From Sphaerolaimus hirsutus (lineage: Eukaryota > Nematoda > Chromadorea > Monhysterida > Sphaerolaimidae), in the NCBI GenBank assembly GCA_964036195.1, contig OZ038454.1, forward strand, positions 10,106,001 through 10,170,000: a stretch of 64,000 bases of DNA. The letters are read 5' to 3'. Of this stretch, positions 19,748-31,099 are shown piece by piece. The position numbers and the translations under genes are program-made. The notes under the pieces were generated by a model that was not told where the DNA came from, did no database searches, and was given only the letters and a program-made list of their open reading frames with translations. Each line of letters starts with the position of its first letter. The stretch's first letter is position 1.

Positions 19748-22700
19748 CAATTTGCGTATCTGAACACACCCCTGATGTCAACTTCGCGCCAGAGTGCTTC
19801 CACATATGGTATTTCTATTTCTGCTGGCCCCATGCCAACTGCAACCATTGTGCCACCAGAACTCGTTGCCTGTGGCGTTTTTGTATGCGGTTTTGATATT
19901 TTTTATGTTTACATATTTACATACAGTAAATTATACAACCTTCAATTGAAAAAGAAAATATTTTGAAAAACAAAAACCAACAAAAATAGCCGCCTTCACT
20001 GCTAAAGGTGAACCGGAACATTCAATGCTCTTAGAGGCGCGATCACCGCCAAGAGAAGATTTCACTTTTTCAGCAATGCCCTCTGCTGTGTCGCTTTTCT
20101 CAATTAGAATTGTCGCGGTGGCACCAAGTGATTTTGCCCTCTCTAACCGCTTCGCATCGATGTCTGAGCGCTAGATTCTACTTTCCGTCCGGCTTGGCAC
20201 GCTGCCCGCTTGCGCTTGGGAAGGTTTTTAGGCATTGACCCCGCCTTGATGATGAACTCAGGTCGGGGTCGGCGGCGGAATGGATCAAAGGTTGAGTGCC
20301 ATGGGATTAACCCTGGGCCCACTCGGGATTATTGCTCAGATTGGGTGTGGTGGCTTTAATTGGTGTGTGTAAATACTTGTGACCGGTAGAATTTTGATGA
20401 TTTTGATCAGCGATGTGTGGCCATATTTGGTGTGCTCTGCTTTGATGACAATGTTTCAGCACTATAACCTCACCATAGCCCGAGATATAGCTTCCGAAGT
20501 GAAATAAAAAATGGGTGGCTAACTTCACCGGGAAGGTGTTTATGATAAGAACAAGTTTACGTCGTTTTTTACATGCAATTTTAATTCTCACTCTTCAAAT
20601 GTTTTTTTTACATATCCACTTACGTCAAAATTTTGTAGATGTATTTATAAAATGTATTTTTGTAAAAGTCTGAATTCACCACTGTCAACTATCTATTCTG
20701 ATGTAAACAATGATGTAACAAAAAAACGGGAATGATCTACGCTAAATGTACGCTTAATCCGATCGCATTCAGCCTTTGATCCATTCCGCACAAAATTGTT
20801 GGCGTGAAAAGTGTCAATTCAATCGGCGCAATTAAATACGCGTGCAGTGTGGGGGTCGTGTTTTTCATTAGAAGTCAAGCCCATGCGTGCAATTTGGTCA
20901 GCAGACGCGACTCTTTATAAAAAACTTCCCGCGTGCAACCCAAGCCAAGCCATAGGCCGGACGGAAAATACAGTCAATCGTCTGAGCATTTTGGAGGCAA
21001 CTTTGGTAGTTTTTGTCGGAATTTCAACAATCAAAATTTCGAATCAGTGTCTCCTCCACAACTCAACCCAAGCGCAAGTTCGAATATAAGCTGAATCAGT
21101 TGCAGCAGAATATACTATTTATAGACGGTCATAAATCGCTCAAATGAGTTTTCTTTCAATTGGTGAATCCGCAAATCAACTGAACTTTACAGAACAGACT
21201 GCTACCAATCCGTCTAGATTGTTAAGTGTTAAGTGTCAAGTGACACACTTCACACAGATGCACTTTCAAGAGCAAGCAAAGTTCAAATATACTGTAAACA
21301 CTTCAGCAGCTATACAGAAATTACTTGTCACTTGACCGAGAATGTCTGAAACTTAGCCTGAAAGTTTATCTCGTCTGGGCGCACTTCCTGCTGCCGCATG
21401 GCTATTTTGTTTTTACGGATATATTTGGTCATCGGGTACACATCATCGTACACATTTGGTGCAGACCGGGTAGCTCTTGTGCAATATCGTGCGGTAACGC
21501 GACATCGCTCATCGCTTTATCGATTGGTTCAAATTCAGTGCATGTGCAGTGTGAAGGAAGAGCGCGTAGGGCTCGAAACTCGATTTTTTTCAAACTCGAG
21601 TTCGAGTCGCAACCCCAAATTTTTTCCGGTCGAGTCGGCGAGTCGAGTCAGGCAAGCCAGTGAAAAGTCGAGTCGAGTCTGGCAAAAATCTCGAGTCTCG
21701 AGTCGAGTCGGATCCATTACTTTTTGGTATGACCCTTGCAGAAATTTTTGATACTGGTTTCTCTTCCAATGTTTTCACACACACTTTATGAAGTCTAAAT
21801 GCCAACAGTTCATTGAAATATCAAGATAAAGCAAAAATAGAACTTTCTATCACTCATGTTGCTACAAATAAAGTTTCAAAAATAACATCAGCCTACGGAT
21901 AGATAATTAACGTCTTTTACAGCATTTTTTTTTTGGATCAGTGTCAACATTGTGCAATGCATTTGAGGTGGTGTGTATATCATGGATGGTGTGTGTTTTT
22001 CATTATGTCGAATTGTATGGTAACAAGAAATTTGAGTTTTAACACCCACCATTCAATGCATGTGGTATGGAAATGCGCGGTCGCGCGCAAATTTTTCAAA
22101 AAATATGTTAAAAAGTTCATATCCAAATTGATTTTTCAGGACATTATTCAATGGCAACCCTGACTTGAAATTTGCTAAAATTTCGAGTCGAGTCAGGCAA
22201 AAACCTCGAGTCTCGAGTTTGGGCCATATTTTTCCGGTCAAGTCAGACGAGTCGAGTCGGTACCCTGTTTTACCCTCGAGTCACGAGTCGAGTCGAGTCG
22301 AGTCGAGTCGAGTCGAGTTCGAGCCCTAAAGTGCGGGGGTGCTTGACTCATCGTCAGCACACAAGAAAACATAAATACATGCATGGGTATATACAGGGGT
22401 GGGTATCTTCAGTTAACGCTGGAAAATCGCGATAGCTTGAGCTACGGTTGAGCTATCATAATGAAATTTTAACACGATAGAGTAGACTCCATAGGACACC
22501 TTTTCTGAAATTTGCAGCCCAAATGGCCACATTTTGGGTGAGTTATGGCATGCAGACTGTTTATTGCAACATGGCCAGCATAGCTGGCACAGTCACCGGA
22601 TCTGAGCATCTGTGACCACTGGCTATGGGGACATGTCAAGCAGCTTGTCTACAGCAAGAATACAACATTCGACACAGTTGACATGTTGATTGAGGTGATT

Positions 22701-24832
22701 AAGGAGTCATTCAAATAGTTGAGCACTGAGATCAGGGTGAAAGCTCTGTTGTCATTCGAGAACCGTTTGAATATGATATTGGAGAAGGATGGTGGATATA
22801 TCGAGTGATAGTTGTAGTGATTGTGTTGAGTGATATGAAGGTAAAAAAAAACAACTTTTTTGAAACACTTCCACTCAATGAACAACAAGCAATGGGTGAC
22901 ACCAAGTCACAAAATTACACTAAAAACTGTGTGTTCCAAGAAACACAAAAACACAGAAACACAAACACAAAAGTTCCAAAAACTGACCCAAAATGTGGCC
23001 GTTTAGGCTCCAAACTTCAGAATAGGTGTCCTATGGAGTCTACTCTATCGTGTTAAAATTTCATTATGATAGCTCAACCGTAGCTCAAGCTATTGCGATT
23101 TTCCAGCGTTAACTGAAGATGCCCACCCCTGTATTTACATACACAGCATAACAGACCCCTGAAAGGGGTATGAATGGAACAATCGGGCAGTTTTTGAACC
23201 AATCGATAAATCAATCAGCTATGTCGCGTAGCCGCACGATTTTGAACAAAACCGACCGGGTACATACATAGAACTCACCACTAACAACCACAGCCTTTGC
23301 TCCGTATGCAAGTGCGGTCATCAAATTGAGAAGACCTATTGGCCCGCCGCCAGAAACGAACACGGTATCTTGAACGCCGATTTTCGCCCGATTACACGCG
23401 TGAACTGCCACAGATAGCGGCTCGCACATGGCTGCTTCTTCCATAGACATTTCAGGGGGGATCCTATGTTGTTTTTTAGGTTGTTGAAAAAGTGTTGTTT
23501 TTGTGGCAATTGAGTTTGAAGTGTGACGGCAGTGCACTATTCCGCATGTAAACCCATCCCGCATGTTGACCCGGAACACATTTAATTATAACTGGCATCT
23601 TGAAAATAGGTAATAAAACACATGACCTAGTTATTTTGAAGGTGAAAATCTATAAGAAGTATGAAAATTAGGGAATTTTGGTGAAAATTTGGGTAAAATT
23701 GCTCAAAAGCGCTCCAGATAGCTAGATAGCTAGGCAATTTGCGGGTGGGGGGGGGGTGTTCAGGGGAATGTAGCCAAAAAAATTTGCGCCAGGGATAGAT
23801 AGCTGGGCGGTTTGGGGTGGTGTTACCCACCCCCCTTTCTTACCCCTGCAGGCATAATGGGTCTACATGCGGAATGGGCTTAGATGCGGAATGGGCTCTA
23901 GCTAAGTGTGACTAGCTTGAAGCAGAAATCGGCTGGATAGCAGACGTATCTGGCAAGTGTTCCATCAAAGGGGGGCGTAGCGGCGAATTTCATGTCGGCA
24001 CATAAGTTGTAGCGACCAATTTTACAGTAATTGCATGTGCGGCATGGGACACCTGAAATAAGTGTGATTCTGCATTCATCATTACATGCTGAATTAGTGA
24101 ATTTCACCCTTGGCGCCATTGTTTCTGGCGCACTTTGGCTCCCGGTGCCATTTTTTTAGATTGCTCCATGGCGCCATTTTTCCTGACACTCTTCCATCAC
24201 TACCTCAAACTACTTTGCATTTGTCCACTTCTAGAATTGGCATCAGGCCAACTATTATAGAAAATATACAAAGAAAATAAAAACAAACAAACCCGGCTCA
24301 ATCGCCACTCTATCCCCCACTGCCAGATTGGTAACATTCTTCCCACATTTGCTCACGACAGCGGAACTTTCGTGGCCCATAACCATGGGCTGTTTCACGA
24401 TGAAATCGCCAATGCGGCCGTGCGTGAGGTAGTGCACATCGCTGCCGCAGATGCCCACGGAGTGCATGCACAGTTGGACTTCTGTGGGGGTTATTTGAGG
24501 GTGCTACAGTTTTGGGTTGTAATACGTCATCGCTTTTGGGGGTGATTTTTGAATATACCGTATTTAATCGAGATATACCCCGGGGGCTATTCTTGTCAGC
24601 TAATTTTGAGGAGAGATTATTCGAACTGTTTGTTTTGCTTATTCTAACTTGAGTGTAACCCATTGGTTATTCCAAACCCCTTGGGGGGGGCGGGGGGTGT
24701 CATTTTTCCCCATGCTTACACAGACTTGGGGTATTTCAAGGGGGACGTTGATTCGACGGGCTATTTCGACTACATACGGCTATGGCTTTGGTACATACCG
24801 TCTGGTGATGGTTCTGGAATCGGGCGCTCTTC
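19748..24832 (-). CDS. SORD: Sorbitol dehydrogenase (zinc-dependent MDR family), partial
   Basis: Six exons read 5' to 3' on the minus strand: 24832-24799 (34 nt; [11 protein letters not shown]), 24481-24293 ([18 protein letters not shown]), 24052-23913 ([24 protein letters not shown]), 23463-23279 ([25 protein letters not shown]), 20163-19982 ([22 protein letters not shown]) and 19869-19748 ([24 protein letters not shown]). The catalytic zinc ligands (Cys, His, Glu) and the NAD-binding GGGPIG are present, so polyol-to-ketose oxidation is likely. All junctions are in phase except at 23463, where a run of six C shifts the frame by one: an assembly slip or a real lesion. The start exon (above 24832) and the last roughly 90 residues were not found. 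Three TIR elements fill the 2.8-kb intron between 23279 and 20163. Confidence 0.85.
20176..20972. repeat. Foldback element in a sorbitol dehydrogenase intron
   Basis: Two arms pair in inverted orientation: CTTTCCGTCCGGCTTGGC near 20180 with a GCCGGACGGAAAATACAG-like sequence near 20955, and AATGGATCAAAGGTTGAGTG near 20279 with CATTCAGCCTTTGATCCATT near 20767. About 800 bp, no transposase, target duplication not resolved. Confidence 0.55.
21567..22328. repeat. TIR element with GAGTC-repeat arms
   Basis: Ends TAGGGCTCGA and TCGAGCCCTA. The arms are built of the near-palindromic motif CGAGT/GAGTC, including a pure GAGTC tandem near 22275-22315. The middle is unrelated AT-rich DNA without an ORF. 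The TAGGG end resembles hAT-type ends; the flanks agree only partly, so no target duplication is claimed. Intronic in the sorbitol dehydrogenase gene. Confidence 0.6.
22391..23134. repeat. Long TIR element, about 740 bp, arms about 110-120 bp
   Basis: The left arm starts ACAGGGGTGGGTATCTTCAG and the right arm ends CTGAAGATGCCCACCCCTGT. Arms stay paired through AACGCTGGAAAATCGC, TCAACCGTAGCTCAAGC and the ACTCTATCGTGTTAAAA stretch, so this is a recent copy. The middle has no clear transposase. In the intron between sorbitol dehydrogenase exons 23279 and 20163. Confidence 0.75.
24556..24770. repeat. Degenerate CCGTATTT/CGAAATA element in a sorbitol dehydrogenase intron
   Basis: ACCGTATTTAATCGAGATATACCCC on the left and GGTATTTCAAGGGGGACG on the right are diverged relatives of the ends of the CTCGAAATACCCC family seen intact at 46417. 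It sits between sorbitol dehydrogenase exons 1 and 2. Confidence 0.4.
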
Positions 24833-25681
24833 CTGAGATGAAAAGAGACTATATAAGTTGCCTCGTTGAGGAGAAGGGAATAATAAACAAGGAACAAACC
24901 AACTGAAGGTCATTTATTTTATGCAGCACCAGGGAAATATTTGTATCTGCCATTGTCATTGATAACTTAGACACTTTAGTAATAATAACAATTACTTTCG
25001 CTGTTTTGAAAATGGAAACTAAGTCTTGTTACAATTTGAAATGATTAAATATAAAAAAGAAATATGGGAAACAGCGGTTCACTGTATCCAGATCTTGGTC
25101 AAATAATCCAGTACAAAGATAAAAACACCTTTATAGTATTAAGCGATACTTGGAGAGGTTCACACCTATTTATTCGAAGCGAGGAACCGTTTATCCGACA
25201 CTGAATGTTGCACGGCGTGAGACATAATGAGATCGAGCACGCAAAACAGCTACTACTCCGACATAAAGAACTATGCAAAAAGCACCAATTGATAAATAGG
25301 CCGGTTTATTTATTTTGTCCAAACTCCACCCACCTTTGACAGGAATGGCTTCAGTTGCACCGCACTGATAACGAAAATTTCTAGCGTTGGGAATTTAGAG
25401 ATATTCAGATTCGGTATGCTGTCCAAAAAGTACGGGTCGGGTATTGATTCCAAAAAATTTGCGGGTATAGGTATAGGGTTGAAGTTCTCATATTGAGATC
25501 GGCTGGAAAATTATCTTCTCTACATTCTCTGGCGTACCATTTTGTCATACACAAAACCACCCAACTGAACACATTTGGAAGGAAAGTAGAAACCATTGTT
25601 GTTAAAATGCATTTACATTTACTCAAAAAAGTATGTATACTCGAGTACTGAGTAAATACCTTTAGATTTTCTACAAGAAGA
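24833..25681. other. Region upstream of sorbitol dehydrogenase, no gene seen
   Basis: Should contain the 5' exon and promoter of the minus-strand dehydrogenase, but no start exon could be identified. 25600-25680 carries a fragment of the dispersed GTAAATAC / TTTACTCAAAAAAGTAT repeat that recurs at 33.7, 39.8, 41.4, 43.7, 60.8 and 63.3 kb. Confidence 0.35.
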
Positions 25682-26248
25682 AAGTACCGGGTGGCGCATG
25701 TCAGGCGCACAGTTTCAATTGGCTCCCAACACGTCAATTTTGAATGAAAACTGCTCATATTTGGTATGGCAGTAGATAAATGTCTCCCATTTGTTGTGTG
25801 ATGCGCATAATTTCATATCGCCAGATATCATGTCGGAACGTGAAGCACAGTTTCATACATGTTTGAACGTGGTGCACAGTTTAAATCATCTACCAAAGCA
25901 CCAATTCTTCATAAAAATAGTTCAAATTTGGCATGGAAGTTGATAAATGCACCTCATTTAATATGTCAATTTGTCAGCTTGACCGCATCTTGAAAGTTCA
26001 GCATTTTGGTGTTGCTGTTCTACCATTTGCACCGCATGTGCATCCAAACACAATGGCACATGTTCAAACACATATGGAACTGTCCTTCACGTTCCGACAT
26101 GAAATCTTGCAATATGGAATTATGCATTTAACACAACAAATGGGGGACATTTATCTACTCCCATACCATCTTTGAGCAGTTTTCATTCAAAATTGATGCA
26201 TTGGGAGCCAATTGAAACCGTGCGCCTGACGTGCGCTACCCGGTACTT
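25682..26248. repeat. Long inverted-repeat element, arms about 170 bp
   Basis: AAGTACCGGGTGGCGCATG on the left pairs with its near complement ending CCGGTACTT on the right. Pairing continues through GGCGCACAGTTTCAATTGG, TGAATGAAAACTGCTCA and the ATTTATCTACTGCC stretch. The loop has no ORF of note. It interrupts the dispersed GTAAATAC repeat on its left. Confidence 0.7.
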
Positions 26249-27436
26249 ACCTTTACATGCATTTTCTGAAAGCATACAAGTACAGGAAATGTAATTCAGA
26301 AAAATAAACAGGTGCATAAGAAAGTGCCTGCATGGTCACGATCTGCAGTTGCACACAGGTTTTATATTATATATTTGTAGCAGAAATGTTTTTAAAAATA
26401 GAAATGACTCAAACAAATCAAAATGGCAGCAGAAATGATCAAAGTTGAGGTTGAGATGAGCTTTTATGTTTTCCATGTTATAATTGCCATTCTACATTTT
26501 ACCTGAAAAAGTACTCAATTTTATATTTCATCCTGAAAAATACTCACTCTTACATTTATCCTGAAATAATATTTGTTGTTACTTTTCCCTGAAAAAAAAA
26601 GTTTTTATCACTTTTTATGCAGTGAAAAGGTAAAAATGTTCTTTTCATTTCCTGTACAATATTTATTCCTGGGGTGAGTATAAATAATACTTACATTTAC
26701 ATTTACTTTGAAAATGGTTCAGTGCTTTAAACAACTCCACTGAAAACATGCATGTGCAAGCATATATCTGGGAGCCATTTTGAACAAGCAAAAAGCAGCA
26801 TTGCATGGAATTGAATCACATTAATATTGAGCATCTTTACACCATTGACATCAAGCCAAATGTGAAAATATGCAGTAGATAATAAAATCATATTTGAATA
26901 TATTTTCAATATTGAATATATTACATGAATATATTTCATTTTCATTCAAATCATATTTGAATATATTTGCAATGAACATAGCAATTATCCAGTGCCCCAG
27001 TTTGAAGTCTTTTTGTCTTTGAATGCTACAAGTTGTACCAATTTGAGTAAAGTGGCCAAATTTTAACTTTGTACTCACAACACTACTCAACTGCTTGAAA
27101 AATCGAACTGTGTAAATTTTTTGCAGGTGTTTTTAGATATTTATTGAGTGTGGGTGTTTCAATTCAAAACAATGTGTGTGTATCGGTTTCGTTTCGGGTC
27201 GGGTTTTGTACCCTAACTCACATTTATACCTATCGGTTCAGTTTCACAACTCTAATCATAATTCATACGTCTGCATTTACGCGCAGAACGGCGCCAGCGT
27301 ATGGTGGTAATGGTGGCCCCACTATGAATTGACCTTCATAGCAACATCATACAAACTAGGTAAACCCGGCCACACACACACTGAATATTTACATTCGCCT
27401 ATCGATAAACTAGCACAAAGTGCGGAATTGCAGAAA
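26249..27436. other. AT-rich intergenic DNA
   Basis: No gene seen. 26470-26660 repeats the short motif CCTGAAAAAxTACTCA; 26880-26970 is ATATTTGAATATATT low-complexity sequence. The last 100 bp or so is presumably promoter and 5' UTR of the epimerase gene. Confidence 0.4.
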
Positions 27437-28653
27437 ATGGATAAAAATACAAAGCCATTTGTCGAGGATTGTCCCATTGCAGGGCTCAAAGTTATCCATC
27501 CGAAAGTGTTCCCGGATAGTCGGGGCTATTTCAGCGAGGTTTATAATAAAGTGGAGTGGGCCAGGGAAATCGACTTTCACGAGGAGTTTGTGCAGGTATC
27601 TTTTTCTATGGAGCCCCACACACTAGTTGACATTTTGTTTTTCCTATCGAAAACGTCATCTCGATGTCAACTGAGTTCAATGGTCAGATAATTTAATCGT
27701 TTGTGCACACTTACTTTACCAGTAACATTGCTAAAACAACAAGTTACGGCTGTGAAGTGACAAAAGCACACCGAAGCTATATGCCTATAAGTCGTTGTTA
27801 ATGCGCTTAAGTTTTTTAGATCTTCCGGACTAGTGATGTAAAAGCGCCATGGCGATTTTGGCGCTTTTGGCGCTTGGCGCTATCTTGCTGTGGCGCCATA
27901 AGCGCTTGGCGCCAATCCCATGAAAACCGCCATTACGCTTTTGGCGCTTGGCGCTATTTTTCCCCGCGCCAGGAACAAAATGCCTGACGCTGGCGCCAAA
28001 GTCCTGGCGCTTTTTACACCACTATTCAGGACCTTCATGACACTATATGATGTGAAAAAGATTGACAACATCTTCAAAAAATTTAATTCATCCCAGCATT
28101 CAACATTTCAGGACAACCATTCATACTCGCATCATGCCGTACTGCGTGGACTTCACGCCCAACCCAAAATGGGCAAACTTGTGCAAGTAATTTCTGGAGA
28201 AATTTACGACGTGGCAGTGGACATCCGCCCAAATTCCCAAACGTATGGGAAGCATCACGGAATTATTCTGAATGACAAGGAAAAGAAATGTTTTTGGATA
28301 CCTGATGGATTTCTGCATGGATTTGTGGTGTGTTTAATTGTGTATTTTTATACATCATGATTTCTATAGGTATTTGTTTTTTTATATTTACCTAGTTAGC
28401 TGTAATGCATTTTGTGACGTTTATGCGCTTGTGTTTTGCTTTCACAATTCGAATACGATGTTTTTTGCAGGTATTATCACGAGAAGGTGCACACGTTGTC
28501 TACAAATGCAGCGCGGCGTATGACAGCGCTACCGAATTTGGAATCAACGCCTTCGACCCTGCCTTGGCAATAAATTGGCCAATTGCCAAAGAGCAATGTG
28601 TCATAAGTGACAGGGACAAGGCACATTGTTGCCTGAAAGACAGAAGTGCGTGA
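27437..28653 (+). CDS. dTDP-4-dehydrorhamnose 3,5-epimerase (RmlC family)
   Basis: Exons 27437-27595, 28112-28327 and 28471-28653, all phase 0, give 185 aa, the usual family length. Signature segments occur in order: FPDSRGYFSEVYN (28-40), FVQDNHSYS across the first junction, VLRGLH (active-site His), GKLVQVISGEIYDVAVDIRP, WIPDGFLHGFV, then VVYKCSAAY (Tyr) and a late D-P-x-L-x-I-x-WP block with SDRDK near the end. The family epimerises C3 and C5 of a 4-keto-6-deoxy sugar nucleotide on the route to activated rhamnose, in the cytosol. The frame is clean and the catalytic His, Tyr and Asp positions look present. Intron 1 (516 nt) is partly occupied by a hAT-like element. The partner dehydratase and reductase are not in the window. 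Confidence 0.9.
27831..28024. mobile_element. hAT-like non-autonomous element (GCGCCA family) in epimerase intron 1
   Basis: 194 bp, ends TAGTGATGTAAAAGCGCC and GGCGCTTTTTACACCACTA. Flanks TTCCGGAC and TTCAGGAC match at 7 of 8 positions, a slightly decayed 8-bp target duplication as hAT elements leave. The interior is a run of GCGCCA, its complement TGGCGC and GGCGCTTGGCGC modules. Wholly intronic. Confidence 0.8.
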
Positions 28654-28873
28654 CTTCACTTCACTCAGCCACGACAGATGCCAATGCATGCATAATGTTT
28701 GTATTTCTCGCCGTTTTACCTACTCTATCTATTTCAGTTTTGTATTAGTGATGGAAAAGCATTGAAAAAAATGAACATAACTTTTGAGGTAAACATAACC
28801 ATTAGTCACATAAACAATTTGTGTGGACTGCTGTCTAGAGATTCAACAAGTTTCAAGCCTTTTCTTATGTACT

Positions 28874-29242
28874 TACCGTATTTCCGCGAAATACCCCCCC
28901 CCCCCCGGGGGTGATCGTTTCAGAGTGAGAATTTTGAGGGAGGTTAAACGAAGGGGGGCGTATTTCGAGGGGAGGGGTGGTATTTCGAGGGGACGTAGTA
29001 TTTCGCCAGGAAATTTTTGAACTCCCAGTACTAACTTGTTGTTTGTAACGTACGCAGACGGTCAAAACACAGTCATTTTTTTAACGTCTGGTCTGCATTG
29101 CCCGGATGACAAACCGTAGCTTTTGTCGTTTACGTTACCTTTACACTAAAAATTGGGGGTATTTCGAGGGGGGGGGTAATAAATTCACAGTGCCCATTTT
29201 GAGGGGGGTATTTCGAGGGGGGTATTTCGAGGAAATACGGTA
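28874..29242. repeat. CTCGAAATACCCC-family TIR element
   Basis: Starts TACCGTATTTCCGCGAAATA and ends TATTTCGAGGAAATACGGTA, with arms of CCCCC/GGGGG and TATTTCGAGG modules. About 370 bp with a short unique middle. Same family as 46417-46756, 49465-49646 and several fragments. Confidence 0.7.
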
Positions 29243-29826
29243 TTCTATCACATTTTAACAAATAACTCAGTGTTATCCGTGACACTGAAGATGGGGATAC
29301 ATTCGAGCGACTCCAGGTCCAGATTTATCACCCGCGATTTTTCTTCCAACAATAAACAAATTCGATCGGAAACAATACATAACCGGAGTTGTCAATTTCT
29401 ACGCGTTTCTTTTTCGAGCGCATGTCATTGAATTTTATGTCGTGCGTGCCGGACACGGGGTCCCGCGAGGGACCGGTTCAGCTATTCACACTGTAAGACC
29501 TTGGAGTGGAGTTGTAACTTTTATGTAAATGTGACACCACTAGTTTCTGGTGAAGTGCCATTTAGCACTGCGACATGGTGCCAGCGTATCACTATTCACT
29601 ACACTACCATAAGTGCAATTATGTCAGCGTCGTTCGGTTCCGTTCAGCACTCCATTTTTATATTATACATATAACAATTTGCACACACGTTCGGGAATAT
29701 TAGGTTGCATGTGCATTGAAATACCTATAGCTGATACTTGAGCGTTAAGTTTGCATGCTTCAGAGAGCTTATTCAAACAACGTTCTTTGGTGGTATTTAT
29801 GCCTGTCGAAGGCTACGTATCCCGCA
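29243..29826. other. Intergenic DNA, nothing recognised
   Basis: No ORF, no repeat match within the window and no splice-flanked coding block that I can defend. Confidence 0.4.
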
Positions 29827-30060
29827 TAGCGTTCCAAAAGTGGCTGTTTTTCAGAGAATATAATAAGGTAAATATAATCTCAGAAAATCTGTCAAAATAT
29901 TATATATAACTAAATCTCTCTGAAAAAACGCAGAGAAAGAAAGAGAGATATTTTATATTTTCTTATAGTTAAATCTCCCGGGAAAAATTTGAAGAAAATG
30001 TAAATAAATGTAAGATTTTTTATGTTTTCTTCTATGTAAAATAACTATTTTGGAACGCTA
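29827..30060. repeat. TIR element with TAGCGTTCCAAAA ends
   Basis: TAGCGTTCCAAAAGTGG on the left and TTTTGGAACGCTA on the right. The arms hold CTCTCTGAAAA / GAGAGATATTT modules. Similar AAATCTCAGAAAAT repeats recur at 62.9-63.05 and 63.86-64.0 kb. Confidence 0.55.
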
Positions 30061-30520
30061 ACCCCGCAACATCTGTTGAGATGACGTCCGTCAGTGGTGA
30101 ATTCGTCACATTTTGCCGCCCTTTCGAGTCTTGGAGTAATAATGCCTTTCTCATTTTTTTCTGGTGCTATTCCATCATCACTTAAATGCAAAAAATGGGA
30201 AAAATGCAAAAAATTCAGGCAAGAAGTCCACAAGTCCACTGTAGTTTAGTCGACAAGTCCACTGTGGACACCGATTTCTAAAAGTCAACAAGTCCATCAA
30301 TTGCCAATAAGGCAGCCTCGTCGTCCCCGGAGCAAAAATTTTCTCGCGTGCAAGAAGTCGACAAGTCCATTTCCCTCCCCACAACAGTTTTGCTCTGACC
30401 AAATGGAATTTGATGTACACCCAATTTTTCACATATAGGTTGATAGCAGGGGCTGAAAATTTGACACTTTATTGTCAACATATGGAACTTTTCGGTAAGC
30501 ATGAGAGAGCCAAATTGTGG

Positions 30521-30731
30521 CTGCACACACTAGTTTACTAACACAAGTAAACTCATTTTGGGTGCCCATAAATCAGCTTTGAACGTATTTGAGTTTACCA
30601 GAATACGTATTTTTTGATCCTCGTTAACTGTAGTTTACAGATAACTCATTTTGGTAAACTCAAATGTGTTCAAAGCTGATTTATGAGCACCCAAAATGAG
30701 TTTACTTCTGTTAGTAAACTAGTGTGTGCAG
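30521..30731. repeat. Palindromic element with CTGCACACACTAGTTTACT ends
   Basis: Left and right halves are near-perfect complements over about 90 bp, including AGTAAACTCATTTTGGGTGC and CAGCTTTGAACGTATTTGAG. Diverged partial copies lie near 53370-53500 and 60275-60420. No ORF. Confidence 0.7.
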
Positions 30732-30828
30732 CGCCAATGGACACGCACCACGGGCCCGGAATTGGGTCTGAAACTTAAAATGCGATTTACTCAAAATCGC
30801 ATTTTGTGGACTAGTCGACTTTTAAGCG

Positions 30829-31070
30829 GGAATTAGAGCTCAGCGTCGATTCGACGTGAAATGATGACGTGAAATGATAAAAATTGAATTTTTCAATTCG
30901 CTCTAGTTGTGGCTGATAACACTCAGTATTGGACACGATTAAGGTATTGATTCATATATTATCCTTAGAAAATTGTAGACCCGTAGCATGATCCACACTC
31001 GTGTAATTAATTTCACGACAACATTTCACGTCGTCATTTCACGTCGAATCGACGCTGAGCTCTAATTCCG
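30829..31070. repeat. Palindromic element with AATTAGAGCTCAGCGTCGAT ends
   Basis: The right end is the complement (ATCGACGCTGAGCTCTAATT) and arms include repeated GACGTGAAATGA / TCATTTCACGTC. It is inserted in a larger GACTTGTCGACTT-type repeat whose pieces lie at about 30220-30380 and 31070-31095, a relative of 44137-44646. Confidence 0.7.
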
Positions 31071-31099
31071 GCTTTAGAACTAGACGCCTCAATTATATA

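Noticed and set aside
22800..23060. Plus-strand open frame in the loop of the 22391-23134 element.
   Set aside because: Partly made of element arm sequence and CACAAAAACACAGAAACAC-type repeats, with no recognised protein.
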